From: Bacillota bacterium
GTDB lineage: Bacteria; Bacillota; Clostridia; Acetivibrionales; Acetivibrionaceae
NCBI GenBank assembly: GCA_023421115.1
Contig: JAEZUI010000169.1
Span: forward strand, 1-19,795
Direction of reading: 5' to 3'
DNA length: 19,795 nt
Position 1 is the stretch's first letter; every line of letters starts with the position of its first letter. The notes beneath the pieces were generated by a model. It made no database searches. It was not told the origin of the DNA and saw nothing but the letters and a program-made list of their open reading frames with translations. The position numbers and the translations under genes are program-made. Positions 7,734-15,589 of the stretch are shown here, one piece after another.

Positions 7734-8576
7734 ATGAAGCAAATATTTATATTTATTAAAAAGTCATATTGTACATATGCAAAATTGCCAATGAAAATTA
7801 GATTTTTGTTTGTGCTGATTTTTTTTATGCTGCTTTTTGTTGTTAGTGTAAGTATCAAGGACATCAAAAACAATGAAGAGAACATAAATAATAAACCTAA
7901 TGGGGTTGAGAACAGTAGAGAAAATGGAGAAGGTACATCTGATGAAGATGAAAATACCACACCAATTCCAAAAGAGGTTATAGTTGTAATAGATCCCGGC
8001 CATGGAGGAGAAGATTTAGGAGCCACAAAAGGTGATTTATACGAAAAAGAACTGAATTTGGATATATCTTTAAAAATGGGGAAATTACTTAAAAAGCTAG
8101 GTATTAATGTGATTTACACAAGAGACAAGGACATTGATGTAGGCTTAGATGAAAGGGTTAATATCGCTAATAATATAGATGCAGCACTTTTTATAAGTGT
8201 GCATAATAATTATATGCCAAATGATGCAGGGTATAAGGGTACTGAAACTTTGTACTGTACTCCTGTTAATATTGATGAAAACAAGATGAACGGACAGAAA
8301 CTTGCTTCTATTATTCAAAACAAACTTGTAAGTAAATTGAAGACTGTAGACAACGGCACAATATTTAGACCAAATCTTGTAGTGCTAAGAAAAACAAATA
8401 TGCCTGCAGTGATTGCAGAGGTTGCCTATATGTCAAATTCTTCTGACAGAGCAAAGCTTACAGATGATGGATTCAGGCAGAAGGCAGCAGAAGCTTTAAC
8501 AGAAGCTGTGATTGAGGCTTTAGAGTTTATGAAGGCGGAAAAAGATGAAAACGGGAAATGGATGTTTATGGATTAA
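7734..8576 (+). CDS. N-acetylmuramoyl-L-alanine amidase, membrane-anchored (Amidase_3 / CwlD-like)
   Basis: This zinc enzyme cleaves the bond between N-acetylmuramic acid and L-alanine in peptidoglycan. The 280-residue product has a short cytoplasmic start and one membrane helix at about 23-41. A low-complexity Asn/Glu linker reaches to about 80, then the Amidase_3 domain runs from 82 to 265. Zinc-site residues are visible: H90 in DPGHGG, E104 in YEKELN and H157 in ISVHNN. The catalytic glutamate is E229 in VIAEVAYMSN. Length and layout are like CwlD, which with PdaA makes muramic-delta-lactam in the spore cortex, but other anchored Amidase_3 proteins look the same, so no symbol is given. The ATG at 7734 has only a weak GGGGT upstream. 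A strong terminator follows, so the gene is probably monocistronic or the end of the preceding unit. Confidence 0.88.
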   Translation: MKQIFIFIKKSYCTYAKLPMKIRFLFVLIFFMLLFVVSVSIKDIKNNEENINNKPNGVENSRENGEGTSDEDENTTPIPKEVIVVIDPGHGGEDLGATKGDLYEKELNLDISLKMGKLLKKLGINVIYTRDKDIDVGLDERVNIANNIDAALFISVHNNYMPNDAGYKGTETLYCTPVNIDENKMNGQKLASIIQNKLVSKLKTVDNGTIFRPNLVVLRKTNMPAVIAEVAYMSNSSDRAKLTDDGFRQKAAEALTEAVIEALEFMKAEKDENGKWMFMD

Positions 8577-8652
8577 AGATAAATAAAATCTCCGGGGCAT
8601 CGAGCTCCTTCGATTTTCCTTCTTTCACTTCGTTCGAAAGAAGTGTAATCAT

Positions 8653-8682
8653 AAAAAAGAAAGGAAATTCCTTTCTTTTTTT
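8653..8682 (+). terminator. Terminator after the amidase gene
   Basis: AAAGAAAGG (8656-8664) pairs with CCTTTCTTT (8670-8678) around a five-base loop and runs into T residues up to 8682. Immediately upstream, 8599-8645 holds further hairpins: ATCGA/TCGAT, then two mutually exclusive stems CTTCTTTC/GAAAGAAG and CACTTC/GAAGTG. Confidence 0.82.
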
Positions 8683-8694
8683 ATTTTATAAATG

Positions 8695-8700
8695 TATAAT
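8695..8700 (+). promoter_or_regulatory. Possible -10 box of the M50B-like gene
   Basis: A perfect TATAAT lies 49 bases before the gene and after the terminator. The hexamer 17 bases upstream (TTTCTT) is a poor -35 match, so this is a tentative promoter. Confidence 0.35.
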
Positions 8701-8748
8701 TTCTATTGAGGTTATTCCAAAGAGAAAATATTAGTTTAGGTGGTACAT

Positions 8749-9438
8749 ATGAAGAATATATGGAAGTATCTTTTGATTTTAACACTCCTGATTGTTTTGT
8801 GGAATCAGGCAGTTGTAGGACCTTTTAAAGCAGTGGCCTTAGTTTTTCATAAAGTTGGGCATGCGTTGGCATCAGCATTATTTGGCTTTGGAGTATCGGC
8901 TTTCAGTAGGATATATGAGAACAGTGGAGATATATTATTCGGTGCAGACAGCTGGGTTGCAAGCTTTATTATAGCAAACAGCGGATACATTTCAAGCATA
9001 TTATTTTGCATACTTATACTATTTTTGAAAAAAACAAAAGCAAAAAAGTATACGGTTGGAAGTATTGCAATAATATATATAGGTATATCAATAGCATTTA
9101 ATTCTACAATTGGAACATTGGTTACTTCGTTGTTTTTTTCTGGAATTGTAATTTTGATATTAATGATACAAAAGGATGGCTTAAATGACTTGATGATAGA
9201 TATTATCGGTATGTCTATGGCAGCATATGTAATATATGATACATTTGTCAATACAATTCTATTAAAATTAAACGGTCAGCTTTCAATAGTTAAAAGATGG
9301 GGCACGGAGCCTCCAGGTGATATAGTAAGGCTCTCTGAGTTGACCGGTTTTCCTACACTTGTGTGGGGGGGGATCTGGTTGGCTATTGCAGTTGTTTCGG
9401 TAAATATGTTATTAATTAAGGTGGTTCCTAAAAAGTAA
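8749..9438 (+). CDS. M50B-like membrane protein with a degenerate zinc motif
   Basis: A hydrophobic protein of 229 residues with roughly six membrane segments. Near the N-terminus FHKVGHALASALFGF (H34 to H38) stands where M50B peptidase-like proteins have HExGHA, so both histidines are kept but the catalytic glutamate is a lysine (K35). Later segments (FNSTIGTLVTSLFFSGIVIL; MSMAAYVIYDTFVNTI; LTGFPTLVWGGIWLAIA) fit the M50B-like membrane family rather than classic site-2 proteases. The protein is therefore probably not a peptidase, and its role is unknown. The ATG at 8749 is chosen for the AGGTGG five bases upstream; the GTG at 8740 is part of that sequence. ligA starts 50 bases downstream without a visible terminator, so the two may be cotranscribed. 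Confidence is high that it is a gene and moderate for the family. Confidence 0.72.
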   Translation: MKNIWKYLLILTLLIVLWNQAVVGPFKAVALVFHKVGHALASALFGFGVSAFSRIYENSGDILFGADSWVASFIIANSGYISSILFCILILFLKKTKAKKYTVGSIAIIYIGISIAFNSTIGTLVTSLFFSGIVILILMIQKDGLNDLMIDIIGMSMAAYVIYDTFVNTILLKLNGQLSIVKRWGTEPPGDIVRLSELTGFPTLVWGGIWLAIAVVSVNMLLIKVVPKK

Positions 9439-9488
9439 ATGAACATTTGCCATTTCTAAAAGAAAAAAGCATAATAGTCGGAGGGTAT

Positions 9489-11480
9489 ATGGATATAAAG
9501 AAGAGGATTGAAGAGTTAAGAGAGAAAATAAGATACCATAATGATAGGTATTACAATCAGGATGATGCTGAGATTTCGGATTATGAGTATGACCAACTTT
9601 CCTTAGAGTTAAGAAAGCTTGAACAAGAATACCCTGAGTTTGCCGTGTATGATTCACCTACTCAGAAAGTGGGAGGGACTGTTAAGCGTGAATTGAGAAA
9701 AGTTCAGCATGATGTCCCTGTAATAAGTCTTCAGGATGTTTTTTCAAAGGAAGAAGTATATAACTTTGTAAATAAAATGATACAAGAGTTGGAAAGCCCT
9801 ACTTTTGTTGTGGAAAGAAAGGTTGACGGTCTCTCTGTTGTTTTAAGATATTATGACGGAAAACTGACAGAAGGTATTACCAGAGGTGATGGAATGATTG
9901 GAGAATCGGTATTTGAAAATCTATTGGAGATTAAATCCATTCCTCGTGAAATCCCTAGTAAACTGCCTTATTTGGAAGTACGTGGAGAAGTATATATGTC
10001 AAATGAAGCTTTTGAAAAGGCCAATCAAAAGCAAGAGGAGACAGGAGGAAAGATTTATCAGACAGCCCGAAATCTTGCTGCTGGTACTTTAAGACAACTA
10101 GATCCAAGTGTTGTCAGGGAAAGAAACCTAGATATATATGTATTCAACCTAGAAATTAGTCAGGGAAGAGAGTTTACATCCCATTCCGAAAGTCTGAAGT
10201 GGCTTTCTTCACAAGGATTTCCCGTTAGCCCTGATTATATGATCTGTAAAACTGCCGATGAGGTATGGGATTGTATTTCAAAGATCGGAGAAAACAGATG
10301 GCAGCTATCCTTTGGGATAGATGGTGCGGTAGTTAAGGTGGATAGTTTAGAAGACCGTAGAAGTTTGGGGATAACAAGTAAAGTTCCTAGATGGGCTGTA
10401 GCTTTTAAGTATCCACCAGAACAAAAGGAAACGGTTGTTGAAGACATAAGAGTTCAGGTCGGTCGTACAGGAAGGCTTACTCCGTTAGCAATTCTAAAGC
10501 CGGTAAAGATAGCTGGAACTACTGTGTCTAAAGCTACTTTGCACAACCAGGATTATATTGATTCAAAAGACATACAGATTGGTGATACGGTAATTATACA
10601 AAAAGCCGGGGACATTATACCGGAAGTGTTAAAAAGCATCCCCGATAAGCGGCCGGATACAGCAAAGAGATATATTCTGCCTGATAGATGTCCTATGTGC
10701 GGAGCTCCGACTCTTCGTGAGGAAAATGGAGTTGAAATACGATGTACCGGTTCAGCATGCTTGGCTCAAGCAATAAGAGGAGTCATTTATTTTGCATCTA
10801 AGGATGCCATGAATATAGAAGGATTAGGTCCGAGTTCGGTAGAGGCCTTAATGTCTGAGGGGTATATAAAAGATGTAGCGGATATATACCTTTTGAAGGA
10901 CTATCGTGAGGAGCTTATAAGTAAAGGAATAGTGGGTAAGGAAAAGTCTACCGATAATCTTCTCAAAGCTGTTGAAAAGTCTAAAGAGAATGATATTGAC
11001 AGGCTTATAACCGGTTTGGGGATTAGAAATGTTGGTAAACAAACTGCAAGGGTATTAGCTTCTAGCTTTCCGGATGTTGAATCTATTAAAATTGCCACAT
11101 ATGAGCAGTTGATTGTGTTGCCTGATTTTGGGGATATTATGGTTCGAGATATGCTTGAATTCTTTTCTAAAGAGGAAAACGGCATACTGATAGATAAGCT
11201 TAAGAAAGCTGGAATAAATATGAAGTCAAAAGTTTCTGTTACAAGAAAGGATGACCGTTTTTCTGGAAAAACCTTTGTATTGACAGGTACTTTGCCAACG
11301 ATGACCAGAGATGAGGCAACGCAAATAATCCAAATGTATGGAGGAAAAGTATCGGGAAGTGTATCAAAAAAGACTTCATATGTTCTTGCCGGTGAAGATG
11401 CAGGAAGCAAACTGACTAAAGCTCAAGATTTAGGAGTACAGATTCTTAGTGAAGAAGATTTTAAAAAAATGCTAAAATAA
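9489..11480 (+). CDS. ligA: NAD-dependent DNA ligase
   Basis: LigA seals nicks in replication and repair, using NAD+ to adenylate its active-site lysine. The 663-residue product has the standard length and domain order. An N-terminal Ia domain carries YHNDRYYNQDDAEISDYEYD for NMN binding. The adenylation domain has K111 in VERKVDGL and later TRGDG, NLAAGTLRQLD and DGAVVKV. An OB fold carries VQVGRTGRLTPLAILKPV. A four-cysteine zinc finger uses C401, C404, C419 and C424. Helix-hairpin-helix repeats (LGIRNVGKQTA) and a C-terminal BRCT domain (FSGKTFVLTGTL to SEEDFKKMLK) follow. The ATG at 9489 follows GGAGGG; an in-frame extension to 9447 has no such site. No strong terminator directly follows; the next is at 11642. 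All catalytic features look intact. Confidence 0.97.
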   Translation: MDIKKRIEELREKIRYHNDRYYNQDDAEISDYEYDQLSLELRKLEQEYPEFAVYDSPTQKVGGTVKRELRKVQHDVPVISLQDVFSKEEVYNFVNKMIQELESPTFVVERKVDGLSVVLRYYDGKLTEGITRGDGMIGESVFENLLEIKSIPREIPSKLPYLEVRGEVYMSNEAFEKANQKQEETGGKIYQTARNLAAGTLRQLDPSVVRERNLDIYVFNLEISQGREFTSHSESLKWLSSQGFPVSPDYMICKTADEVWDCISKIGENRWQLSFGIDGAVVKVDSLEDRRSLGITSKVPRWAVAFKYPPEQKETVVEDIRVQVGRTGRLTPLAILKPVKIAGTTVSKATLHNQDYIDSKDIQIGDTVIIQKAGDIIPEVLKSIPDKRPDTAKRYILPDRCPMCGAPTLREENGVEIRCTGSACLAQAIRGVIYFASKDAMNIEGLGPSSVEALMSEGYIKDVADIYLLKDYREELISKGIVGKEKSTDNLLKAVEKSKENDIDRLITGLGIRNVGKQTARVLASSFPDVESIKIATYEQLIVLPDFGDIMVRDMLEFFSKEENGILIDKLKKAGINMKSKVSVTRKDDRFSGKTFVLTGTLPTMTRDEATQIIQMYGGKVSGSVSKKTSYVLAGEDAGSKLTKAQDLGVQILSEEDFKKMLK

Positions 11481-11553
11481 AAGCTTTGGCGATTTTTTGT
11501 TGTAATATTAATAATAACAGGTTTGATGTTTAAAGATAGTTAACAGTTTCTGG

Positions 11554-11582
11554 TTGACGTGGTATTAATTAAACCTTATAAT
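11554..11582 (+). promoter_or_regulatory. Near-consensus sigma-A promoter
   Basis: TTGACG (11554-11559) and a perfect TATAAT (11577-11582) are separated by exactly 17 bases. The predicted start of transcription is near 11589. Transcription would meet a terminator after about 75 bases, before reaching the PIG-L gene. Confidence 0.8.
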
Positions 11583-11588
11583 TATTTA

Positions 11589-11665
11589 CTGTACACTTAA
11601 ACTTATTGATATATATTACCTTACCTTAAGGGGTGAGGAATGGCCCTCTTTTAGGGTCTTTTTTT
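11589..11665 (+). ncRNA. Putative small RNA or attenuator leader upstream of the PIG-L gene
   Basis: The predicted transcript from the promoter at 11554 is about 77 bases and holds two hairpins. CCTTACC (11619-11625) pairs with GGTGAGG (11632-11638), one pair being a wobble. The terminator stem and its T-run follow. A four-codon frame (ATG GCC CTC TTT TAG) starts at 11640 inside the terminator, probably by chance. I do not recognise a known riboswitch or T-box. It could be an independent small RNA or a leader controlling read-through into the deacetylase gene 97 bases beyond. Confidence 0.45.
11642..11665 (+). terminator. Terminator upstream of the PIG-L gene
   Basis: GGCCCT (11642-11647) pairs with AGGGTC (11653-11658) around a CTTTT loop, followed by seven T. 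It could end read-through from ligA as well as the short transcript started at 11554. Confidence 0.75.
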
Positions 11666-11761
11666 CTAGATGAAAAGCTTATTATTTTGAATATGATTTT
11701 TTTATGTAAATGTAGTGTATCATAAAATAGTAAATAATGATAAATAGTAAAGGTGAATTAT

Positions 11762-12610
11762 ATGAAACTTAATAAAAGTGGTGCGGAGTTTTTTATCTAT
11801 GACAATATTGCCATTGATAAAGCCATTTCACGTACAACACACATGGCTGTTTCTGCTCATCAGGATGATATCGAAATTATGGCATATGATGGAATACAAA
11901 AGTGCTTCGGTAGAGCAGATGAGTGGTTTATGGCTGTTATTGTTACGAATGGATCAGGGAGTCCAAGAAGTGGCATTTATCAAAACTATACCAGCGAAGA
12001 AATGAAGCAGGTTAGAAAGATGGAGCAGAAAAAAGCAGCCTTTGTTGGAGAATATGGATTTTTGGCAATGCTTGATTATGAGAGTGGAGAGATTAAAGAC
12101 AAGCACAATAGAGAATCTGTAGAAGATATTAAGCAACTTATTTCCATCGCAAGACCAAAAGTTATATATACTCATAATTTAGCAGATAAGCACAGTACAC
12201 ATGTGGGTGTAACCTTAAAACTCATTCGTGCAATACGGGAATTGCCCATTGAATATAGGCCGGAAAAGCTATATGGATGTGAAGTGTGGGGAAAAATGGA
12301 TTGGATAAACGATAACGAAAAAGTGATTTTTAACGTATCAGGACACCCAAATATAGCACAATCGATTTTAGGTGTTTTTGATTCTCAGATTTGCGGTGGA
12401 AAGAGGTATGACCAGGCTGTTTGCGGAAACCGGCAGTCAAATGCGACGTTTTTATCTTCTTTCAATGTAGATAAATATTCGTCAGTAATTTATGGTATGG
12501 ATTTGACTCCCCTTGTTAGGGATGAAAATATGAGTATCTCAGAATATGTTAAAGGATATATTGATAGATTTAGCAAAGATGTAACCGGAAGAATCGACAA
12601 AATGATATAA
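11762..12610 (+). CDS. PIG-L/LmbE-family deacetylase
   Basis: Members of this zinc-dependent family remove acetyl groups from N-acetylglucosamine-type substrates, as in BshB, MshB and PIG-L. The 282-residue product has the metal-site motif AHQDDIE (H33, D35, D36, E38), where the usual sequence is AHPDD, and a second ligand region HNLADKHSTH with H144 and H147. VIVTNGSGS and the RKMEQKKAAF helix also fit the family. There is no signal peptide, so it is cytoplasmic. The ATG at 11762 has AAAGGTG six bases upstream; the GTG at 11753 is part of that sequence. The gene stands alone between terminators, so context does not name the substrate. The bacillithiol enzyme BshB is possible but nothing here supports it. 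The motif proline-to-glutamine change does not remove a metal ligand. Confidence 0.85.
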   Translation: MKLNKSGAEFFIYDNIAIDKAISRTTHMAVSAHQDDIEIMAYDGIQKCFGRADEWFMAVIVTNGSGSPRSGIYQNYTSEEMKQVRKMEQKKAAFVGEYGFLAMLDYESGEIKDKHNRESVEDIKQLISIARPKVIYTHNLADKHSTHVGVTLKLIRAIRELPIEYRPEKLYGCEVWGKMDWINDNEKVIFNVSGHPNIAQSILGVFDSQICGGKRYDQAVCGNRQSNATFLSSFNVDKYSSVIYGMDLTPLVRDENMSISEYVKGYIDRFSKDVTGRIDKMI

Positions 12611-12668
12611 TTAGGGTAAGGATTATGAAATTATAGTAAAAGAAGAAGTGCTGGAAAAATAATCATAA

Positions 12669-12694
12669 TGTGGCTGTAAGTGGGCCGCGTTTTT
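12669..12694 (+). terminator. Probable terminator after the PIG-L gene
   Basis: TGTGGC (12669-12674) pairs with GCCGCG (12684-12689), two pairs being wobble, around a nine-base loop and is followed by five T. Confidence 0.6.
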
Positions 12695-12792
12695 GTGTTC
12701 CAAGAAATTTTTACTTCTTCAAGATTAAGCTAAATATTAGGACTTAATTCAAGCTTAGTTGTGTAAAAGAGAAAAAATAGTCGAACTCAATC

Positions 12793-12821
12793 TTGTATAC
12801 AATAAACATTTTGTATATAAT
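12793..12821 (+). promoter_or_regulatory. Candidate pta-ackA promoter
   Basis: TTGTAT (12793-12798) and a perfect TATAAT (12816-12821) are 17 bases apart. Use of this promoter would give pta an untranslated leader of about 295 bases. A nearer promoter cannot be excluded. Confidence 0.5.
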
Positions 12822-13123
12822 TAATACCTGATAGAATAGTGTTTCTAAGGTATCTAGTACTATTACCTGGTGATAATTATTGTTTGAATTATTTGGATTA
12901 CCTATGTGTAAGTAAATGCAAATCAGACAAAGGAATGCCTCTATCTGGCCGTTGTTTCTCGTTGTAATATTCATTAAATAATGAGCCTGTTTGTATACTA
13001 ATATGTAGAGCAGGTATGTACATAAAGAAGTTTACAGATAATAAACGGTAAGGTAGATATATTTAGGGAGACAACTTATAGTAGTTTTATTTATCGAATA
13101 AATAGATTGAAAGGGGTAAAACA

Positions 13124-14116
13124 ATGGGTTTTTTAGAACAAATTATTGAGAGGGCAAAGTCTGATATTAAGACTATTGTACTTCCGGAAAGTACAGATTT
13201 AAGGGTGGTAACTGCAGCGTCCATGATTTCAAATCAGGGAGTTGCAAAGGTGGTACTTGTAGGAGGTGAAGCTGAAATCAAAAAGCTAGCAGGAGATCTT
13301 GATTTGTCAAAAGTTAAAATCGAGAATCCTTATAGTTCCTCGAACTTTGAGGAATACGCCCAAGCTTTTTGTGAGCTCAGAAAATCTAAGGGAATGACAA
13401 TTGAGGAAGCTAGAGAGACGATGAAGAATCCACTTTATTACGGAGTTATGATGGTTAAGCAGGGGCAGGCAGATGGAATGGTAGCAGGTGCAATCAATTC
13501 AACCGGAAACACATTGAGACCTGCTCTTCAAATTTTGAAAACAGCACCGGGAACAAAGTTGGTATCGGCATTTTTTGTAATGGTAGTTCCCGATTGTGAA
13601 TATGGTCACAACGGAACTTTTATATACGGGGACTGTGGACTAGTTGAGAATCCCGATGCAGATCAGCTTTCAGAGATTGCATTAGCTTCTGCTAAATCAT
13701 TTAAACAATTAGTTCAGGATGAGCCTCAAGTTGCAATGTTGTCATATTCAACTTATGGCAGTGCTAAGAGTGAGTTGACGGAAAAAGTAGTTAAGGCAAC
13801 TCAGTTTGCAAAGGAAAAAGCACCAAATCTTGCTTTGGACGGTGAATTGCAGGCAGACGCAGCTCTTGTACAAGCTATTGCTAAATCAAAAGCTCCTAAC
13901 AGCAAAGTTGCAGGAAAAGCAAATGTATTGATTTTCCCAGACTTAAATTGCGGCAACATCGCCTATAAACTCACTGAGAGACTTGCAAAAGCTGAAGCAT
14001 ATGGTCCTATAACACAGGGAATTGCAAAGCCTGTAAACGATCTTTCAAGAGGATGTAGTGCGGAGGATATTGTTGGAGTTGCAGCAATTACAGCGGTTCA
14101 GGCTCAAAAGGTTTAA
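13124..14116 (+). CDS. pta: Phosphate acetyltransferase
   Basis: Pta converts acetyl-CoA and phosphate to acetyl phosphate and CoA, the first step of acetate formation. The 330-residue product is the short, single-domain type common in Firmicutes, without the N-terminal regulatory domain of the E. coli enzyme. Visible family motifs include VLPESTDLRV at the start, GMVAGAINSTGNTLRPALQ, the SYSTYGSAKS loop, ALDGELQADAA, and the C-terminal VLIFPDLNCGNIAYKLTER and YGPITQGIAKPVNDLSRGC segments. The ATG has AAAGGGG eight bases upstream. ackA follows after a 100-base gap with no terminator, so the two are probably one operon. Phosphate butyryltransferase is a paralogue, but these motifs and the ackA neighbour point to pta. 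Confidence 0.97.
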   Translation: MGFLEQIIERAKSDIKTIVLPESTDLRVVTAASMISNQGVAKVVLVGGEAEIKKLAGDLDLSKVKIENPYSSSNFEEYAQAFCELRKSKGMTIEEARETMKNPLYYGVMMVKQGQADGMVAGAINSTGNTLRPALQILKTAPGTKLVSAFFVMVVPDCEYGHNGTFIYGDCGLVENPDADQLSEIALASAKSFKQLVQDEPQVAMLSYSTYGSAKSELTEKVVKATQFAKEKAPNLALDGELQADAALVQAIAKSKAPNSKVAGKANVLIFPDLNCGNIAYKLTERLAKAEAYGPITQGIAKPVNDLSRGCSAEDIVGVAAITAVQAQKV

Positions 14117-14216
14117 AAACAAACTGCGGAAGTCTTTTAAGGTTATTAATTTTAAGGAAAGATATTAAAGGGATTGATAATAATTCAGTCTTAAATATAG
14201 AATAGGAGATGTTACA

Positions 14217-15410
14217 ATGAAGGTATTAGTTATTAATACAGGTAGTTCCTCTTTAAAATATCAGCTTATTGATATGACAAACGAAAGTGTTCTTGCAAAG
14301 GGTGTGTGTGATAGAATTGGTCTTGAGCATTCATTTCTTAAACATTCAAAAACCGGAAGCGACACTGTTATTATTGAGAAGGATTTGTATAATCACAAAG
14401 TTGCTGTACAGGAGGTACTAAGTGCTCTTACTGATAGTAAGACCGGTGTTATAGCTAGTATGTCCGAGATAGGAGCTGTTGGGCATCGTATTGTTCATGG
14501 AGGAGAAAAATTTAAGGATTCAGTCGTAATAGATTCTAATGTAATGAATGCAATTAAAGAGTGTGTTGAACTTGCACCATTGCACAACCCATCAAATATT
14601 ATAGGAATTGAAGCATGCCAACAGATTATGCCCAATATACCGATGATAGCTGTTTTTGATACTGCATTTCATCAAACAATGCCACCCCATGCATATATAT
14701 ATGCTCTTCCTTATGAAATATATGAAAAGTATCGTTTGAGGAAATATGGATTCCATGGTACTTCACACAAATATGTAGCCTATAAAGCTGCTGAAATGCT
14801 TGGCAAGCCTATAGAAGAATTAAAGATAGTTACCTGTCACTTAGGCAATGGAGCAAGCATATGTGCTGTTAAAAACGGAAAGTCTATAGAAACATCAATG
14901 GGATTCACTCCACTTCAAGGTCTGGCTATGGGGACAAGAAGCGGAACTATCGACCCTGCTGTTATATCCTTTTTGATGGAGAAGGAAAAAATGACTGTTA
15001 AGGATATAAGTGATTTCCTGAACAAAAAGTCTGGAGTACTTGGGGTTTCAGGTGTAAGCAGTGACTTTAGAGATGTTCAGGAAGCGGCTGAAAATGGAAA
15101 TAATAGGGCGATACTCGCATTGGATATTTTCTGCTATAAAGTAAAACGTTTTATTGGTGATTATATAGGCATAATGAATGGCGCGGACGCTGTTGTATTT
15201 ACTGCCGGAATTGGCGAAAATAATGACTTGGTAAGAAGTAAGGTACTAAAAGATTTGGATTTCTTAGGAATTGACGTAGATATGGAAAAGAACAAAGTGA
15301 TTGGTAAAGAAATAGATATTAGCGCACCGGGTTCAAGAGTTAAAACTCTTGTAATTCCAACGAATGAAGAGCTTGCAATCGCAAGAGAGACTCAAAAGTT
15401 ATTAAAATAG
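14217..15410 (+). CDS. ackA: Acetate kinase
   Basis: AckA transfers phosphate from acetyl phosphate to ADP, giving acetate and ATP, the main substrate-level ATP step in such fermenters. The 397-residue product is full length and lines up by number with the well-studied archaeal enzyme. N7 is in NTGSSSLKYQ, R91 in GHRIVHGG, D148 in FDTAFHQTMP, H180 in YGFHGTSHKY, R241 in MGTRSGTIDPA and E384 in TNEEL. All these active-site positions are conserved. FTAGIGENN also matches the family. AGGAGA lies upstream of the ATG. It is probably cotranscribed with pta. No clear terminator follows; a small hairpin (15460-15466 with 15471-15477) lacks a T-run. Confidence 0.98.
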   Translation: MKVLVINTGSSSLKYQLIDMTNESVLAKGVCDRIGLEHSFLKHSKTGSDTVIIEKDLYNHKVAVQEVLSALTDSKTGVIASMSEIGAVGHRIVHGGEKFKDSVVIDSNVMNAIKECVELAPLHNPSNIIGIEACQQIMPNIPMIAVFDTAFHQTMPPHAYIYALPYEIYEKYRLRKYGFHGTSHKYVAYKAAEMLGKPIEELKIVTCHLGNGASICAVKNGKSIETSMGFTPLQGLAMGTRSGTIDPAVISFLMEKEKMTVKDISDFLNKKSGVLGVSGVSSDFRDVQEAAENGNNRAILALDIFCYKVKRFIGDYIGIMNGADAVVFTAGIGENNDLVRSKVLKDLDFLGIDVDMEKNKVIGKEIDISAPGSRVKTLVIPTNEELAIARETQKLLK

Positions 15411-15532
15411 TTTTGCTCTTCATAGAAAAAATTAACTTTCATGGTAGTGTTGTTTTTCCTGTTGACTATTGTTAACAAAAGCGAAAAAATCTAATTAACC
15501 GTTGAAACTGAAAAATTCCTTATGTGTCGTTA

Positions 15533-15561
15533 TTGACAAAAGTTTCATTACTTAGTATAAT
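15533..15561 (+). promoter_or_regulatory. Consensus sigma-A promoter of the DUF177-rpmF unit
   Basis: TTGACA (15533-15538) and TATAAT (15556-15561), both perfect, are separated by 17 bases. Transcription should begin near 15568, about 22 bases before the DUF177 ATG. This also shows that the longer in-frame reading from 15524 is not translated. Confidence 0.88.
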
Positions 15562-15589
15562 ATTTTCTGTTGGTTTAAGAGGTGACTAT

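Larger units (their letters stand above)
12611..13123. other. 513-base spacer before pta with a probable long leader
   Basis: No protein gene is supported; a 76-codon minus-strand frame here lacks a ribosome binding site. From left to right it holds a terminator for the PIG-L gene (12669-12694), a promoter-like pair (12793-12821), a segment of competing hairpins (12824-12868) and about 250 bases without recognised structure up to the pta ribosome binding site. Confidence 0.5.

Noticed and set aside
10901..11410. A 169-codon minus-strand frame inside ligA
   Set aside because: It is antisense to the helix-hairpin-helix and BRCT coding region of ligA, which is fully conserved; no ribosome binding site or family resemblance.
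11640..11654. Four-codon leader peptide (M-A-L-F) inside the terminator ahead of the PIG-L gene
   Set aside because: Too short, lies inside the terminator stem itself, and has no run of regulatory codons.
12744..12974. A 76-codon minus-strand frame in the gap before pta
   Set aside because: It has no ribosome binding site, no recognisable motif, and a composition expected of AT-rich non-coding DNA.
15460..15477. Hairpin TGTTGAC/GTTAACA after ackA as a terminator
   Set aside because: No T-run follows and the stem is short; it could be an operator but nothing supports a specific regulator.
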